Counted from the stretch's first letter, positions 26,195 to 35,939 are shown. The stretch: DNA of 64,000 nucleotides from Acidimicrobiales bacterium (GCA_014239555.1 JAAZYR010000006.1:62001-126000), one strand, 5' to 3'. Translations and numbers: made by a program. The notes: generated by a model from the sequence alone, not told the origin.

Positions 26195-27349
26195 ATGCAG
26201 ACCGCACAACGGAAATCTGAATGGCGTAACTCTGAATTCAGACAATATTGCGCTGAAGGTAAGAAAAGAGCTCTCGATCTCGGGAATAGAGGACCGATTC
26301 GGTTTGCGTCCGATGGTCAGCTTGCCTCCGAGATCTTAGAGGCGTATGAGCGTTGCGGGTTTTACGTGTTCGAGAATGTCGTTGGGGAAGAAGAGTTGAC
26401 GGAATGTCGCTCTGAAATTGACGAGTTGCTGCAGCGAGCTCCTTGGCCCCGTCGGGACTCGAAGACAGACCGTCAGGGCCGAGAGGCGCTTGGTTTAGAC
26501 CTCGCTATCAACCCGTGGATCATGACCAGACCGCTCAGTGACCCCGTGGGAGGTACCGCAGAGAACAATGGTCGACACCCAGTAAAAATGTACGAACCTG
26601 AGCCCGCTGCGAACAGTCCCATCCATGTTCCCTACTTGGTTGCCGGCTGCCTGCAGTTACTCCCGTCGTTTCTACGGATCTTCGGCCACCCGGGGATCTT
26701 GCGAGTTGCTGAAGCCATAAATGGACCAGACTTCACGCCCTTTACGGAAGTGCTCTTTGTTAAGGAACCCGAGCTAGGGCCCTCTGTTTCATGGCATCAA
26801 GATGGCCAAATTCATTGGGATAATCCCGACTGGAACCCGAACATTCATGGGTTCAATGTGCAGGTACAGCTTTATGGAAGTACCCCTGCAAATGGAGTTT
26901 GGGTACTGCCCGGCACACACAGCGAAGGCAAAGTAGATATCGCGGATCGAATAAGGAAAAATAACGGTTCCGACTGGTTCGAAGACGCTGTCCCTCTTGT
27001 CTGCGCTCCGGGAGACGCGTTCATTACCAATCGACAGACAGTCCACGGCTCGTTCCCGAACACCTCAAAAGATCGGCGAATAACGGTCAATTTTGGGTTT
27101 CATCGATATTCGTCGGTGATTGGTCAAACCGGAAAGTTAAGCGGTGCCGGAAATGTGTACACCGATGACTACATTCGGCAGCGCTGCCGTTGCATCCCGT
27201 TGGCAATAGACGCTCGAATCCAACGTTTTCCTGAAGAAGAGCGGTATAGCTATCAGCCGTTTATGGGGCTGGAAGAAGAACATCGCTACGAACCTGACAC
27301 CGCACGAGATATCTTGACTAACTACAACCTCCGAGATTTAGGTATTTAA
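26195..27349 (+). CDS. PhyH-family Fe(II)/2-oxoglutarate dioxygenase
   Basis: 384 residues. SWHQDG supplies the His and Asp of the iron triad, QTVHGSFPN the distal His, and RRITVNFGFHR the 2-oxoglutarate-binding Arg. Phytanoyl-CoA dioxygenase relatives hydroxylate alkyl chains, often of branched or isoprenoid compounds. GAGGGGGGA precedes ATG 26195. The flavin monooxygenase gene starts 3 nt after its stop, so the two oxygenases are made together. Confidence 0.88.
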   Translation: MQTAQRKSEWRNSEFRQYCAEGKKRALDLGNRGPIRFASDGQLASEILEAYERCGFYVFENVVGEEELTECRSEIDELLQRAPWPRRDSKTDRQGREALGLDLAINPWIMTRPLSDPVGGTAENNGRHPVKMYEPEPAANSPIHVPYLVAGCLQLLPSFLRIFGHPGILRVAEAINGPDFTPFTEVLFVKEPELGPSVSWHQDGQIHWDNPDWNPNIHGFNVQVQLYGSTPANGVWVLPGTHSEGKVDIADRIRKNNGSDWFEDAVPLVCAPGDAFITNRQTVHGSFPNTSKDRRITVNFGFHRYSSVIGQTGKLSGAGNVYTDDYIRQRCRCIPLAIDARIQRFPEEERYSYQPFMGLEEEHRYEPDTARDILTNYNLRDLGI

Positions 27350-27351
27350 AA

Positions 27352-29271
27352 ATGAACCTGGACCCTGACGAACAGATCTTCGCTGACGCAATCGAAGTAG
27401 CGAACATTCCCACGCTTCTCATGGTGATCGTCCAACTCACAGGCGAACTTGAATGGTTGGAGGCGCCGTACACCCCGAAGCGACAACCAGGCCTTGGTGA
27501 TAACGACAGTGGTGGGCTGGATCCTCGACACCAACGCGAAGTTCGAGAAGCGGCACTTGAGGCTATTTTAGCTTGGCGCGCAGGACGCGCTGTGGCGCTC
27601 CCCGAGCCTGACGAAGAACTCATAGTACGCATGCTGAGTGTCTCGATGGCAGAGACCGTTCCATCTGAATACGGACAATTCACCGCGGCTCAATTAGGTC
27701 AAGTGAAGTTTTTGGACCACGAACCTGTGAACGCCCCGGCAGATTTCAAAGTTCTAGTCATTGGTGCCGGCGTTTCAGGTTTGTGTGCAGCCATCAACCT
27801 CCAAATGCTTGGCATCAACTTCGAAGTAGTGGAACGGAACTCAACTGTTGGCGGCGTCTGGTGGGAAAACCATTACCCCGGAGCTGGCGTAGACACACCC
27901 AACCATCTGTACTCGTACTCGTTCGCTCCGTACGATTGGCAAAAATATTTTTGTCTCCGGGATGAACTCCACGCATATCTCGAACACGTATGCGACAACT
28001 TTGAGGTACGCAACAACATTCGCTTCGACACTGGTGTGGAGCGCATCGAATACCAAGAGTCGCGTCAGAAATGGTTAGTAACACTTCGCCTACCTGATGG
28101 CACATTGGAACAAACCGAAGCCAACGTCGTAATCAGCGCAGCCGGAATCTTTAATCCACCCGTTTTCCCCAACATCGACGGACTGGATGAATGGAAAGGC
28201 GAAAAATGGCACACAGCGCGATGGCCTAAAGACGCCGATTTGGCAGGGAAGCGTGTTGCGATCATCGGCAACGGTGCTAGCTGCATGCAGATCGCTCCCG
28301 AAATTCAAGATGAAGTCGAATCCCTGACGATCTTCCAAAAGTCGGTTCATTGGGCTGCACCGTTTGAGCAATTTCGAAAAGAAGTCCCCGACCCGATACG
28401 CACTCTCTTGCGCGAGGTGCCTTTGTATCGAAACTGGTACCGCGTCCGGTTGGGATGGACTTTCAACGACCGCATCCACTCTGCGTTACAAAAAGACCCG
28501 GATTGGGAGCATCCTGAGCGGTCGCTCAACGCGCAGAACGACGCTCACAGGGCATATTTCACTCAATACGTCGTCGATGAATTAGGCGATAAAGCCCCTG
28601 AGCTACTTGAACGTGTACTTCCCACGTACCCGCCCTTCGGAAAGCGAATGCTGATGGACAACGGGTGGTACCGCATGCTCCGTAATCCAAAAGTCACGTT
28701 GGTAGATAACCACGTCGACCGAATTGAGCATGACCGTCTCCGCACCGAGGAAGGCACTGAATATGAAGCTGACGTGCTTTTGTTGGCGACAGGATTTGAC
28801 GTGTTGAATTTCATCACGACATACGACGCGGTGGGACGTTCTGGTGCGTCGTTGACGGATCAATGGGAACAGGACAATGCCAAGGCGTATCTCGGTACGG
28901 TCGTGCCTGACTTCCCGAACTTATTTACCTTGTATGGGCCAAATCTTCAGCCAGGCCATGGGGGGAGTCTCATCTTCGTCGTAGAGATGCAAGTTAGGTA
29001 CATCATGGACATGATCCAAAAAATGCTTCAAGACAACATCGGGGCAGTGGAGATCCGCAAAGAAGTGCACGATGCGTACAACGACAAGGTCGACCTAGCG
29101 CATGAGCAAATGGTGTGGGCGCACCCGGGAATGACCTCTTATTACCGCAACGAGCGCGGGCGAATCGTCGTGAACTCGCCATGGAGAAATGTGGATTTCT
29201 ATCAGATGACGCGAGAAGCCAATCTAGAAGAATATGTAGCTGAACCGGTGGGCGAACTAATTGCCGATTAG
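27352..29271 (+). CDS. Long FMO/Baeyer-Villiger monooxygenase with N-terminal extension
   Basis: 639 residues. An N-terminal extension of about 125 residues precedes the FAD motif VIGAGVSGLCAAINL. The fingerprint WKGEKWHTARWP (about residue 282) matches FxGxxxHxxxW except for Trp in place of Phe, and AIIGNGASCMQIAPEI is the NADPH motif. This layout is that of the long 'type I-like' BVMOs such as 4-hydroxyacetophenone or steroid-type monooxygenases. It starts 3 nt after the PhyH stop. A role in oxygenating a ketone derived from the same substrate is inferred. Its end overlaps the convergent threonine aldolase gene by 4 bp. Confidence 0.9.
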   Translation: MNLDPDEQIFADAIEVANIPTLLMVIVQLTGELEWLEAPYTPKRQPGLGDNDSGGLDPRHQREVREAALEAILAWRAGRAVALPEPDEELIVRMLSVSMAETVPSEYGQFTAAQLGQVKFLDHEPVNAPADFKVLVIGAGVSGLCAAINLQMLGINFEVVERNSTVGGVWWENHYPGAGVDTPNHLYSYSFAPYDWQKYFCLRDELHAYLEHVCDNFEVRNNIRFDTGVERIEYQESRQKWLVTLRLPDGTLEQTEANVVISAAGIFNPPVFPNIDGLDEWKGEKWHTARWPKDADLAGKRVAIIGNGASCMQIAPEIQDEVESLTIFQKSVHWAAPFEQFRKEVPDPIRTLLREVPLYRNWYRVRLGWTFNDRIHSALQKDPDWEHPERSLNAQNDAHRAYFTQYVVDELGDKAPELLERVLPTYPPFGKRMLMDNGWYRMLRNPKVTLVDNHVDRIEHDRLRTEEGTEYEADVLLLATGFDVLNFITTYDAVGRSGASLTDQWEQDNAKAYLGTVVPDFPNLFTLYGPNLQPGHGGSLIFVVEMQVRYIMDMIQKMLQDNIGAVEIRKEVHDAYNDKVDLAHEQMVWAHPGMTSYYRNERGRIVVNSPWRNVDFYQMTREANLEEYVAEPVGELIAD

Positions 29272-30272
29272 TCGTTCAATTCGCTGCTAACAGCAGCGAG
29301 CACGCTTTTAACATCAGCTTCGCTCACGTCTAAGTGCACAACCATTCGGCTGTGATTACCCGACCAGCGTGTTTGCACTCCTCGACGCAAGAGTCCTTGT
29401 TCCAGTTCGGGCATCCTCTCGGGGGTACGAACAAAAACCATGTTGGTGTTCTGAGCCTCAAGTTCAATGCCATCGATCTGAGCTAAACCTTCCGCCAGTA
29501 GTTGCGCATTCTCGTGGTCTTCAGCGAGACGCTCGATGTGGTTGTCAATTGCGTGGCGCCCAGCAGCGGCCAGTAGTCCCACTTGACGCATCGCGCCCCC
29601 GAGCATCTTGCGCCACTTTCTGGCCTCATTTATAAGCGAAGCCGAGCCCACTAACACCGAACCAACAGGCGCACCGAGTCCTTTAGAAAGGCAAACAGAA
29701 ACACTATCGAAGGGTGCCGCAATAACTGCGGGCGGTACTTCCAAAGCCACTGATGCGTTCCAAAGTCTCGCTCCGTCAAGGTGGTAACCGAGGTTATGTC
29801 GGTCGGCTAGTTCTCGACCAGCTTTGAGATCCTCCAACGTAATGACTTTTCCGTCGGTGGTGTTTTCAAGGCAAAGAAGACGAGTGCGTGCAAAATGTGC
29901 ATCGTCAGGTTTGATCGCTGCCTCAGCGGATTGGAGATCAAGCATGCCGGAATCAAGCATCGGAACGGTCTGAGGTTGAATGCTGCCGAGCACTGCAGCC
30001 CCACCTCCCTCAAACATGTATGTATGCGCGTGATCACCAACCAGGTATTCGTCACCCCGCTGGCAATGGGCCATTAGGGCACACAGATTTGATTGGGTTC
30101 CCGACGAAACAAACACGGCAGCTTCTTTGTCAAGGAGTCCGGCGGTATGGCTCTCGAGGTCGCGTACTGTCGGGTCATCCCCAAATACGTCATCGCCCAC
30201 TTCAGCTGTCGCCATCGCGCGACGCATCGCTGGAGTTGGTCTGGAAACGGTGTCAGATCTTAAGTCGATCAC
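29268..30272 (-). CDS. ltaE: Low-specificity L-threonine aldolase (beta-eliminating-type PLP enzyme)
   Basis: 334 residues from a GTG at 30272, opening IDLRSDTVSRPTPAMRRAMA and GDDVFGDDPTVRDLE, the family signature. The PLP Lys is in VSVCLSKGLGAPVGSVL (near residue 197), and HLDGARLWNA holds the ring-stacking region. It cleaves L-threonine or allo-threonine to glycine and acetaldehyde. The 255 nt upstream (30273-30527) show no gene. Confidence 0.9.
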   Translation of the reverse strand: MIDLRSDTVSRPTPAMRRAMATAEVGDDVFGDDPTVRDLESHTAGLLDKEAAVFVSSGTQSNLCALMAHCQRGDEYLVGDHAHTYMFEGGGAAVLGSIQPQTVPMLDSGMLDLQSAEAAIKPDDAHFARTRLLCLENTTDGKVITLEDLKAGRELADRHNLGYHLDGARLWNASVALEVPPAVIAAPFDSVSVCLSKGLGAPVGSVLVGSASLINEARKWRKMLGGAMRQVGLLAAAGRHAIDNHIERLAEDHENAQLLAEGLAQIDGIELEAQNTNMVFVRTPERMPELEQGLLRRGVQTRWSGNHSRMVVHLDVSEADVKSVLAAVSSELND

Positions 30273-30527
30273 CCTCTTAATCTGCCACGTAAATGAACAT
30301 AGACCTAGTCTGAATTTATGAGTGCCATATCAGTCGGGGACAAAGCGCCGCGCTGCTTGAATGCCTTTGCCGACATATGGAGAACCCGAATTTCCATTTT
30401 TGGCTTCATTGGACGGCCCACTGGTTAGTTATGTGGGATAACCACTGCGTGCAACATTTGGCGACCTGGGATTATTTTCCTGCACCCATCAGAGTTTCAG
30501 AGTGACTTAGAGCAGGGTGAAGCCGGT

Positions 30528-32129
30528 CTAGGGGCGAACAGCACGTTTAGGACGATTAGCTAATTCTGCAAGCTTGGGTTGAGCTAACTTCACGAACCGG
30601 CACGCTAAAGCGCGCGTTTCACGTGGATCAATGAGATCGACTACATCTCCCTTGTGTGCGGCCTTAAAGGGAGACCGAAGCCGGAGAAGTCTCTCCTCGA
30701 TCGCTTCGCGATGAGCAGCTGGGTCTTCAGCTGCTTCGATTTCTCGACGATACGCGGCGGCGACGCCACCCTCGATGGGAATGCCGCCCCACTCACCCGA
30801 TGGCCAACCGAAACGCAAGTTGATCCCACTGGGTAAGCCAATGGAATTAGGAGCGTCAGCCGCGACGCCGTAGCTCTTGCGAACCATGAACTCAATCTTT
30901 GGTACCTGACACTCAGCGGATGCAATGAGCGCGCGGGCGCCACGTCGCATGGTGGCTATGCGTTCGGCATGTGAACCCAACATAAAGCCGGGCATATCAA
31001 GGAAGATCAGTAGGGGCAGGTTAAAACTGTCGCAAAGATCCAAGAAATGGGTGTACTTGTCTGCAGCGTTTCCATCCATCGCACCCGCTTTACTCATGGG
31101 ATCGCTGCCAATCACCCCAACAGACCAACCATCCATTCGCGCAAAACCAGTGATGATTCCACTGGCGTAGAGCTTCCGCATCTCGAAGAAATCGCCGTTA
31201 TCTACAACGTGGCGAATCAAAGCACGGGCATCGTATCCCTGTCGCCGATTCGTAGGAATTATCTCTAATAACTCTTGCGGTCGACGTTCGGGGTCGTCGC
31301 CAGTATCGACCCGCTGAGCGACCTCTCCCACTGTGTTTGGAAGGTAGGAAATGAAGTCGCGGATCTGCTGGAAAGCATCATCTTCGTCCTCGGCCACGTT
31401 GTCGATCTGGCCGCTCTGCACAACGTGCATGTCCCAACCGCCAAGCTCTTCTTTGGAAAGTTTCTCACCGATGGCGCGCTCAACTACTGGCGGTCCGGAG
31501 GGGAAGATTTGAGATCTTCCCTTGACCATCACCGTGAAATGAGACAGCAGCGCTGCTGCCGCTGGCCACCCGGCAACTGACCCCAAGATTGCTGCAGCTA
31601 CTGGAACCTTGCCAAGAAGTTCTACCCCTTGATGCCACAGATCACCTTGGGGAAGACCCATATGCCCATCTTCCTCATCCTGCTTGGATGAATGCCCTAC
31701 ACCTTCGCGAAGTTGCACGTAGGGGATCCCATATTGCAGCGCGAGCGGTTGAGCAAAATGATGCGGCAATTTGTGAACGTCGTGCGGGCTTCCCCCAGAG
31801 ATAGTGAAGTCATCACCACCGACGGACACAGGGCGACCGGAAATTTCTCCTAGGCCCATGACGTAGCCCCCCGGAGAAAACTCAACCAAGTTCCCCTCGG
31901 CGTCATAATCGGCAGCGCCTATTAAATGGCCCATTTCTAGAAATGAACCCGGATCGCAGAACTTTTCCATCCGTTCGCGAACCGTGTAACGGCCGCCGTC
32001 GTGCTGTCGCTTGACCCGATCTGTTCCGCCCATTTCGTCGGCAAGGCCTTTGACGTACTCGACGTCGTCAATGGCTTTTAACCAACCCATGCCGGGCTTC
32101 CAAAATTCTCGATTGTGGTCTACGGGCAC
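30528..32129 (-). CDS. Acyl-CoA carboxylase carboxyltransferase (beta) subunit
   Basis: 533 residues of the carboxyltransferase crotonase-like superfamily: an N-domain with YTVRERMEKFCDPGSFLEMG and a C-domain with GFARMDGWSVGVIGSDP, FLDMPGFMLGSHAE and RKSYGVAADAPN. Such subunits carry CO2 from biotin to propionyl-, acetyl-, methylcrotonyl- or geranyl-CoA. No biotin carboxylase or biotin carrier is encoded in the window, so the partner must be elsewhere. The GTG start lies just after the D-aminoacylase-like gene, whose stop is at 32133, suggesting an operon. Confidence 0.88.
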   Translation of the reverse strand: MPVDHNREFWKPGMGWLKAIDDVEYVKGLADEMGGTDRVKRQHDGGRYTVRERMEKFCDPGSFLEMGHLIGAADYDAEGNLVEFSPGGYVMGLGEISGRPVSVGGDDFTISGGSPHDVHKLPHHFAQPLALQYGIPYVQLREGVGHSSKQDEEDGHMGLPQGDLWHQGVELLGKVPVAAAILGSVAGWPAAAALLSHFTVMVKGRSQIFPSGPPVVERAIGEKLSKEELGGWDMHVVQSGQIDNVAEDEDDAFQQIRDFISYLPNTVGEVAQRVDTGDDPERRPQELLEIIPTNRRQGYDARALIRHVVDNGDFFEMRKLYASGIITGFARMDGWSVGVIGSDPMSKAGAMDGNAADKYTHFLDLCDSFNLPLLIFLDMPGFMLGSHAERIATMRRGARALIASAECQVPKIEFMVRKSYGVAADAPNSIGLPSGINLRFGWPSGEWGGIPIEGGVAAAYRREIEAAEDPAAHREAIEERLLRLRSPFKAAHKGDVVDLIDPRETRALACRFVKLAQPKLAELANRPKRAVRP

Positions 32130-32132
32130 TAC

Positions 32133-33806
32133 TTATGCCTTGCCGTGGCGCAGCAATTTACCGGGAAGCGCCGAGTCCGCGGTCACAGCGTCTTCCTCGT
32201 TCTCCCTAATGACGGTCCCGTTCACTACGACTGCATCGATGCCCTTGGCATCCGAAACCAACCGGTCAGCTCCCGCCGGGAGGTCGTACACACGTCGTTT
32301 ACCTTCGTGGCCCACGTTCTCCATATCGAACACCACAACGTCGGCCCATCCACCATCTTTTAAGGTGCCGCGATCTTCAATCCCAAATACTTGGGCAGGT
32401 CGCTGCGTAAGCATGTGAACCGCTTGTTCGAGATCAAAGCTTTCTCTCTCACGAACAAATGTTGAGAGAAACTCTGTGGAATATTTGGCGTCACAAAGCT
32501 GACTTGCGTGAGCACCCGCGTCAGAAAGACCAATGACTGTGGTTGGATCATGCAAAAGTTCATCGATCTCGTTCCGGTCATGATTGACCACATCTTGGAC
32601 TATGCGCATGTCCAAATCTGCGTCTAGGGCCATGTCAAGCATCACATCGACAGGGTCCTGACCTAATTCGTCCGCTAACTCTTGAACGTTCTTACCTTCC
32701 ATCGCTGGATCTGGTGGGAACCAAGTAATCTCGGTTCGCGCCCAGCGGTCACCAATTTTTCCGCCGTTACCGGCTTTTTCTTTGAACTGTTCGCGCCAGT
32801 CGCGATCAGCGTAGTAAGCCTTTCGCCCGTCGATGTCGCTTTTTGCTACGGGCTGAAACACCCGCATCCCCTCGTAGATGAACGGTGCCTTCCAACTCAT
32901 TTCAAACTGGACTGGTTGGACTGCGACCTGAGGGAATACCGGAAGGCCACGCTCAGCTAGCGCGTGGGCTTTCTCGACATCTTTAAGGTGGCTTCCTGGA
33001 CCAACAGTGCTTGCCAGTAACGCAGTCCAGCTCACATTTGCGCCAGTGGTTTCAGCAACGCGAGCAAATTCGTCGTGACTTAAGCCGCGACCTTGGGTCG
33101 CTTGCATGATTCCGCCAGCGTCGCCGAGGGCTTGAGCTATCTCAATTATTTCTTCAGAGGTAGCGAGACGACTAGGAACCGGTCGCCCCTCGTATCCAAC
33201 ATGGGTGTTGGCCCTGCTCGTGGCGAACCCTAAGGCACCTGCCTCTAGAGCTTCGGTAACCAGTTCGCGTTGTCGGGCGATTTCCTCTTCAGTTGCTTCG
33301 CGCTCGGTTGCTTCTTCGCCCAGTACGTACATGCGAAGAGCGGTGTGTCCGATCATTGCTGCCATATTGACTGCGCACCCGTTGGCATCCAGAGCGTCGA
33401 GGTACTCAGGAAAAGTTTCAAAGCCCCAGTCCCCTAATCCGGCCCGTAAGGCGTCAACACTCATCCCTTCAACGTTCTCCAATGTTCGCATGATCAAATC
33501 CCGATGTTCGGGGCGGGTGGGTGCAACAGAGAAACCACAGTTACCCATGACGATTGTCGTGACTCCGTGCCATGGAGAACAACTGACTAATGGGTCCCAA
33601 AGCACTTGTGCGTCGTAGTGGGTGTGAATATCAACGAAACCAGGCGCAACGATGCGTCCTGTAGCGTCGATGGTTCGTTGAGCCTCTGCCGGCGCACTGC
33701 CCATTGCGACAATACGACCATCCTTGATTCCCAAGTCGCCTAAATATCGGGCGGCTCCTGTGCCATCAACGATTGTGCCGCCTGTAATTTTCAGGTCGTA
33801 AGACAT
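32133..33806 (-). CDS. N-acyl-D-amino-acid deacylase-like amidohydrolase
   Basis: 557 residues. Composite beta-sandwich ends flank a TIM barrel with FVDIHTHYDAQ (metal ligands), IVMGNCGFSVAPTRPEHRD, and LSDAGAHASQLCD near the C-terminus. This is the D-aminoacylase family, which removes acyl groups from D-amino acids or opens related amides. AAGGGG lies upstream of ATG 33806. The 267 nt upstream (33807-34073) contain nothing I could identify. Co-transcription with the carboxyltransferase is likely. Confidence 0.85.
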   Translation of the reverse strand: MSYDLKITGGTIVDGTGAARYLGDLGIKDGRIVAMGSAPAEAQRTIDATGRIVAPGFVDIHTHYDAQVLWDPLVSCSPWHGVTTIVMGNCGFSVAPTRPEHRDLIMRTLENVEGMSVDALRAGLGDWGFETFPEYLDALDANGCAVNMAAMIGHTALRMYVLGEEATEREATEEEIARQRELVTEALEAGALGFATSRANTHVGYEGRPVPSRLATSEEIIEIAQALGDAGGIMQATQGRGLSHDEFARVAETTGANVSWTALLASTVGPGSHLKDVEKAHALAERGLPVFPQVAVQPVQFEMSWKAPFIYEGMRVFQPVAKSDIDGRKAYYADRDWREQFKEKAGNGGKIGDRWARTEITWFPPDPAMEGKNVQELADELGQDPVDVMLDMALDADLDMRIVQDVVNHDRNEIDELLHDPTTVIGLSDAGAHASQLCDAKYSTEFLSTFVRERESFDLEQAVHMLTQRPAQVFGIEDRGTLKDGGWADVVVFDMENVGHEGKRRVYDLPAGADRLVSDAKGIDAVVVNGTVIRENEEDAVTADSALPGKLLRHGKA

Positions 33807-34073
33807 TTAGGTCCCCTTGTACGGCTGACAAATCCCTAACTCATGCCAGCAACACAAGTTTATCTCAGCACCCGAGTTTCAGCCGTTTTGCTACTTCGAA
33901 GTGATTCCCGTGTCCTCTCGACTCCTGTATTCGATGATCGCGACCGGGGGCCGTTGCGGTTCATACGGAGCGCTCCACGCGAACCAGTTTGAGACTCCTT
34001 GCGCTCTACAACGATGGCGATGGACTCGACTATCGGGTGGATAAGGTTTGATGGCACGAGAAAATGAGGACGC

Positions 34074-34424
34074 ATGGATTTCGAGTTCACGACTAGCAAG
34101 CCCGTTAGCGAAGTTGCGGCACTACTCGAAGCGGAGAAGATGGGCTTGCATGGTTTGGCGATCGATCTTGAAATACCTGAGGACGAAGAACTGCACTGGC
34201 ATGAATTCGGTGCCACGTTGTGGCTGATCGAGGGTGCAGCGAGTTTGGCTGACGAACACGGCACCATCTATGAAGCGAAACCCGGCTGTCGGATAACCGC
34301 GCCTGCCGGCTGGTTACACCGTGCCCTTGCCAGTCCAACCCACCGCCTCGTAGTCGGAGCTGACATCCCTTTTGAGGATTGGACTGCGCCACTCAACAAA
34401 CCTCCGGCTGATCTTCTCGGCTGA
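34074..34424 (+). CDS. Cupin-like small protein
   Basis: 116 residues of a single cupin barrel: ELHWHEFGATLWLIEGAASLADEHG is motif 1 (His-x-His) and ITAPAGWLHRALAS motif 2. Function unknown. GAGGA lies a few nt before the ATG. Confidence 0.65.
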   Translation: MDFEFTTSKPVSEVAALLEAEKMGLHGLAIDLEIPEDEELHWHEFGATLWLIEGAASLADEHGTIYEAKPGCRITAPAGWLHRALASPTHRLVVGADIPFEDWTAPLNKPPADLLG

Positions 34425-34530
34425 CTTCGCCTTCACACCGGGGGTCGTGTCAGCTAAAGATTTCATTCACCCATGCTTACTTGAGCGTTGGTTTCCCGCA
34501 CTTTGCTCAAGAAATTAAGCAGTGGGGTTT

Positions 34531-34557
34531 TTGTCACCGGTAGAACTTTTTTAAAAT
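34531..34557 (+). promoter_or_regulatory. Candidate promoter of infA
   Basis: TTGTCA (34531-34536) and TAAAAT (34552-34557) with a 15-nt spacer. The predicted leader of about 80 nt contains an ACCGG/CCGGT hairpin (34594-34608). Confidence 0.4.
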
Positions 34558-34642
34558 TTTCGCTAGGAGTTACCGTGCTCATTTATCAGCCACACCGGCC
34601 TCTCCGGTAGGATGGGTGGTCAGCTAGCGAAGGGAAAATAGT

Positions 34643-34867
34643 TTGCCGAAACAGAAGGACGACGCCATCCTGCTCGAAGGTAAGACGGTTGAAGCGCTTA
34701 AAGGCGGCCACTTCCGCATCGAGTTGGACAATGGACACGAAGTTCTCGGCCATCTGAGCGGCAAAATGCGTAAGCATCACATCCGTATTCTTCCCGGAGA
34801 CCGCGTTCAGGTCGAGGTTTCTGCTTACGACCTGACCCGAGGGCGAATCACCTACCGCTACAAATAG
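34643..34867 (+). CDS. infA: Translation initiation factor IF-1
   Basis: 74 residues of a single S1/OB domain: [62 protein letters not shown] matches IF-1 along its whole length (about 72 residues in most bacteria). IF-1 binds the 30S A site during initiation. The start is a TTG with GAAGGGA upstream; TTG is rare for this gene. It stands alone, away from the rpmJ/rpsM ribosomal operon where infA is usually found. Confidence 0.93.
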   Translation: MPKQKDDAILLEGKTVEALKGGHFRIELDNGHEVLGHLSGKMRKHHIRILPGDRVQVEVSAYDLTRGRITYRYK

Positions 34868-34891
34868 GCCCACATTTGATTTGCCGTGGGT

Positions 34892-35875
34892 TTAACCAAT
34901 TGTCGGTTCCGCTGACCATTGACAAGGCGTGAGTACCTGAAGCCAGGCGTAGCTTTCCAACGAAACCTCAAAAGTTTTCTTTTCTAATTCAGATTTGACC
35001 GGTCGAATGGTCCGCTGCAAGAAATTGCTCCCGACCTCTTTAATGGACACTCCTGGAGTATTCGTACAATCGGATCCCAGTTCGAAGATCCACGTGATTG
35101 TCCCCTCGTTGCATGGAGGGTGGCAGGCGTTGTAAATCCTGAGGTCACCGATACCTTGTGCGGCCGGACTTTCCTCAGAGCCGACAAAGGTGAGACCTTG
35201 CGAGGAAAAAAGCATTAAATCTTCAGCCTGGGGCGTGTTACCTGCATCTATTTGCTGATTCCACAAGAAAGCATCAGGAAGGAGATCGATTTCCCAGCCA
35301 GCAGTAGCTGTGACGACTATGTCTTGGACACCTTCTGTAATTTCAGTGAGGAAACGCAGACCTTCGATGGGGGAGTCGCGATCTGAATACCCGAATGAGA
35401 AAACCGGGACGGGGTCATCGCCCACCAGTTCGATAAGTAGTTCCGACCCTGGGCCATCACTTCTGTAGATGACTGTTCGATAATTTGACCACTCATCGCT
35501 TGCGTCCACGACCTTGGTTCCGTACCCGCTGATTCTTACGGCCCCTTCACCAATAGAGGTGATCGAAATTGGTGGGTCATACATGCTGGTTTGAGGGCTG
35601 GACGAAGGAGCCGGTGTGATGGTGGTTGAAGGAGCTGGTGTGATGGTGGTTGAAGGAGCGCTAGTCGGTGGGAGCGAGATAGGTGCAATGTCAGAATCTG
35701 TTGCCGCTGTTTCATGAGACGAAGGGAATGACGCCGTTTCAGGATCGACAGGGTCTGGCGAGTTGTTGCCGCCAATTGCCTGAATGATGGCGGCAACGCC
35801 TAACAAGATGCCGACGGTTATGACAAGTAGCCTCGAACGGTTGGGCGCCACTTCCTCCAGAGTAAAGATAACCAT
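34892..35875 (-). CDS. Hypothetical membrane-anchored protein with Thr/Pro linker
   Basis: About 327 residues from ATG 35875. One N-terminal transmembrane helix (RLLVITVGILLGVAAIIQAI, near residue 20) is followed by a Ser/Thr/Pro-rich linker with a perfect repeat (TTITPAPS twice) and a beta-rich extracytoplasmic domain. That domain contains CHPPC and a second Cys pair (CTNT... TPCQW), likely disulfides. The shape suggests a surface or periplasmic binding domain; no family recognised. Confidence 0.65.
   Translation of the reverse strand: MVIFTLEEVAPNRSRLLVITVGILLGVAAIIQAIGGNNSPDPVDPETASFPSSHETAATDSDIAPISLPPTSAPSTTITPAPSTTITPAPSSSPQTSMYDPPISITSIGEGAVRISGYGTKVVDASDEWSNYRTVIYRSDGPGSELLIELVGDDPVPVFSFGYSDRDSPIEGLRFLTEITEGVQDIVVTATAGWEIDLLPDAFLWNQQIDAGNTPQAEDLMLFSSQGLTFVGSEESPAAQGIGDLRIYNACHPPCNEGTITWIFELGSDCTNTPGVSIKEVGSNFLQRTIRPVKSELEKKTFEVSLESYAWLQVLTPCQWSAEPTIG
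35604..35660. repeat. 24-bp direct repeat encoding the Thr/Pro linker
   Basis: GAAGGAGCCGGTGTGATGGTGGTT at 35604-35627 is repeated at 35628-35651 with one change, followed by a partial third copy. It encodes the TTITPAPS repeat of the minus-strand protein and could vary in copy number. Confidence 0.85.
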
Positions 35876-35939
35876 CCCCAAAGAGTGGAATGCCGAGGCC
35901 TCGTGCAAGGTTTCGTTACATCGCCGGTGGCTTGGGATC

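Noticed and set aside
33860..34267. Minus-strand 135-residue Ser/Arg-rich frame
   Set aside because: It is mostly antisense to the cupin gene at 34074 and has composition typical of a shadow frame.
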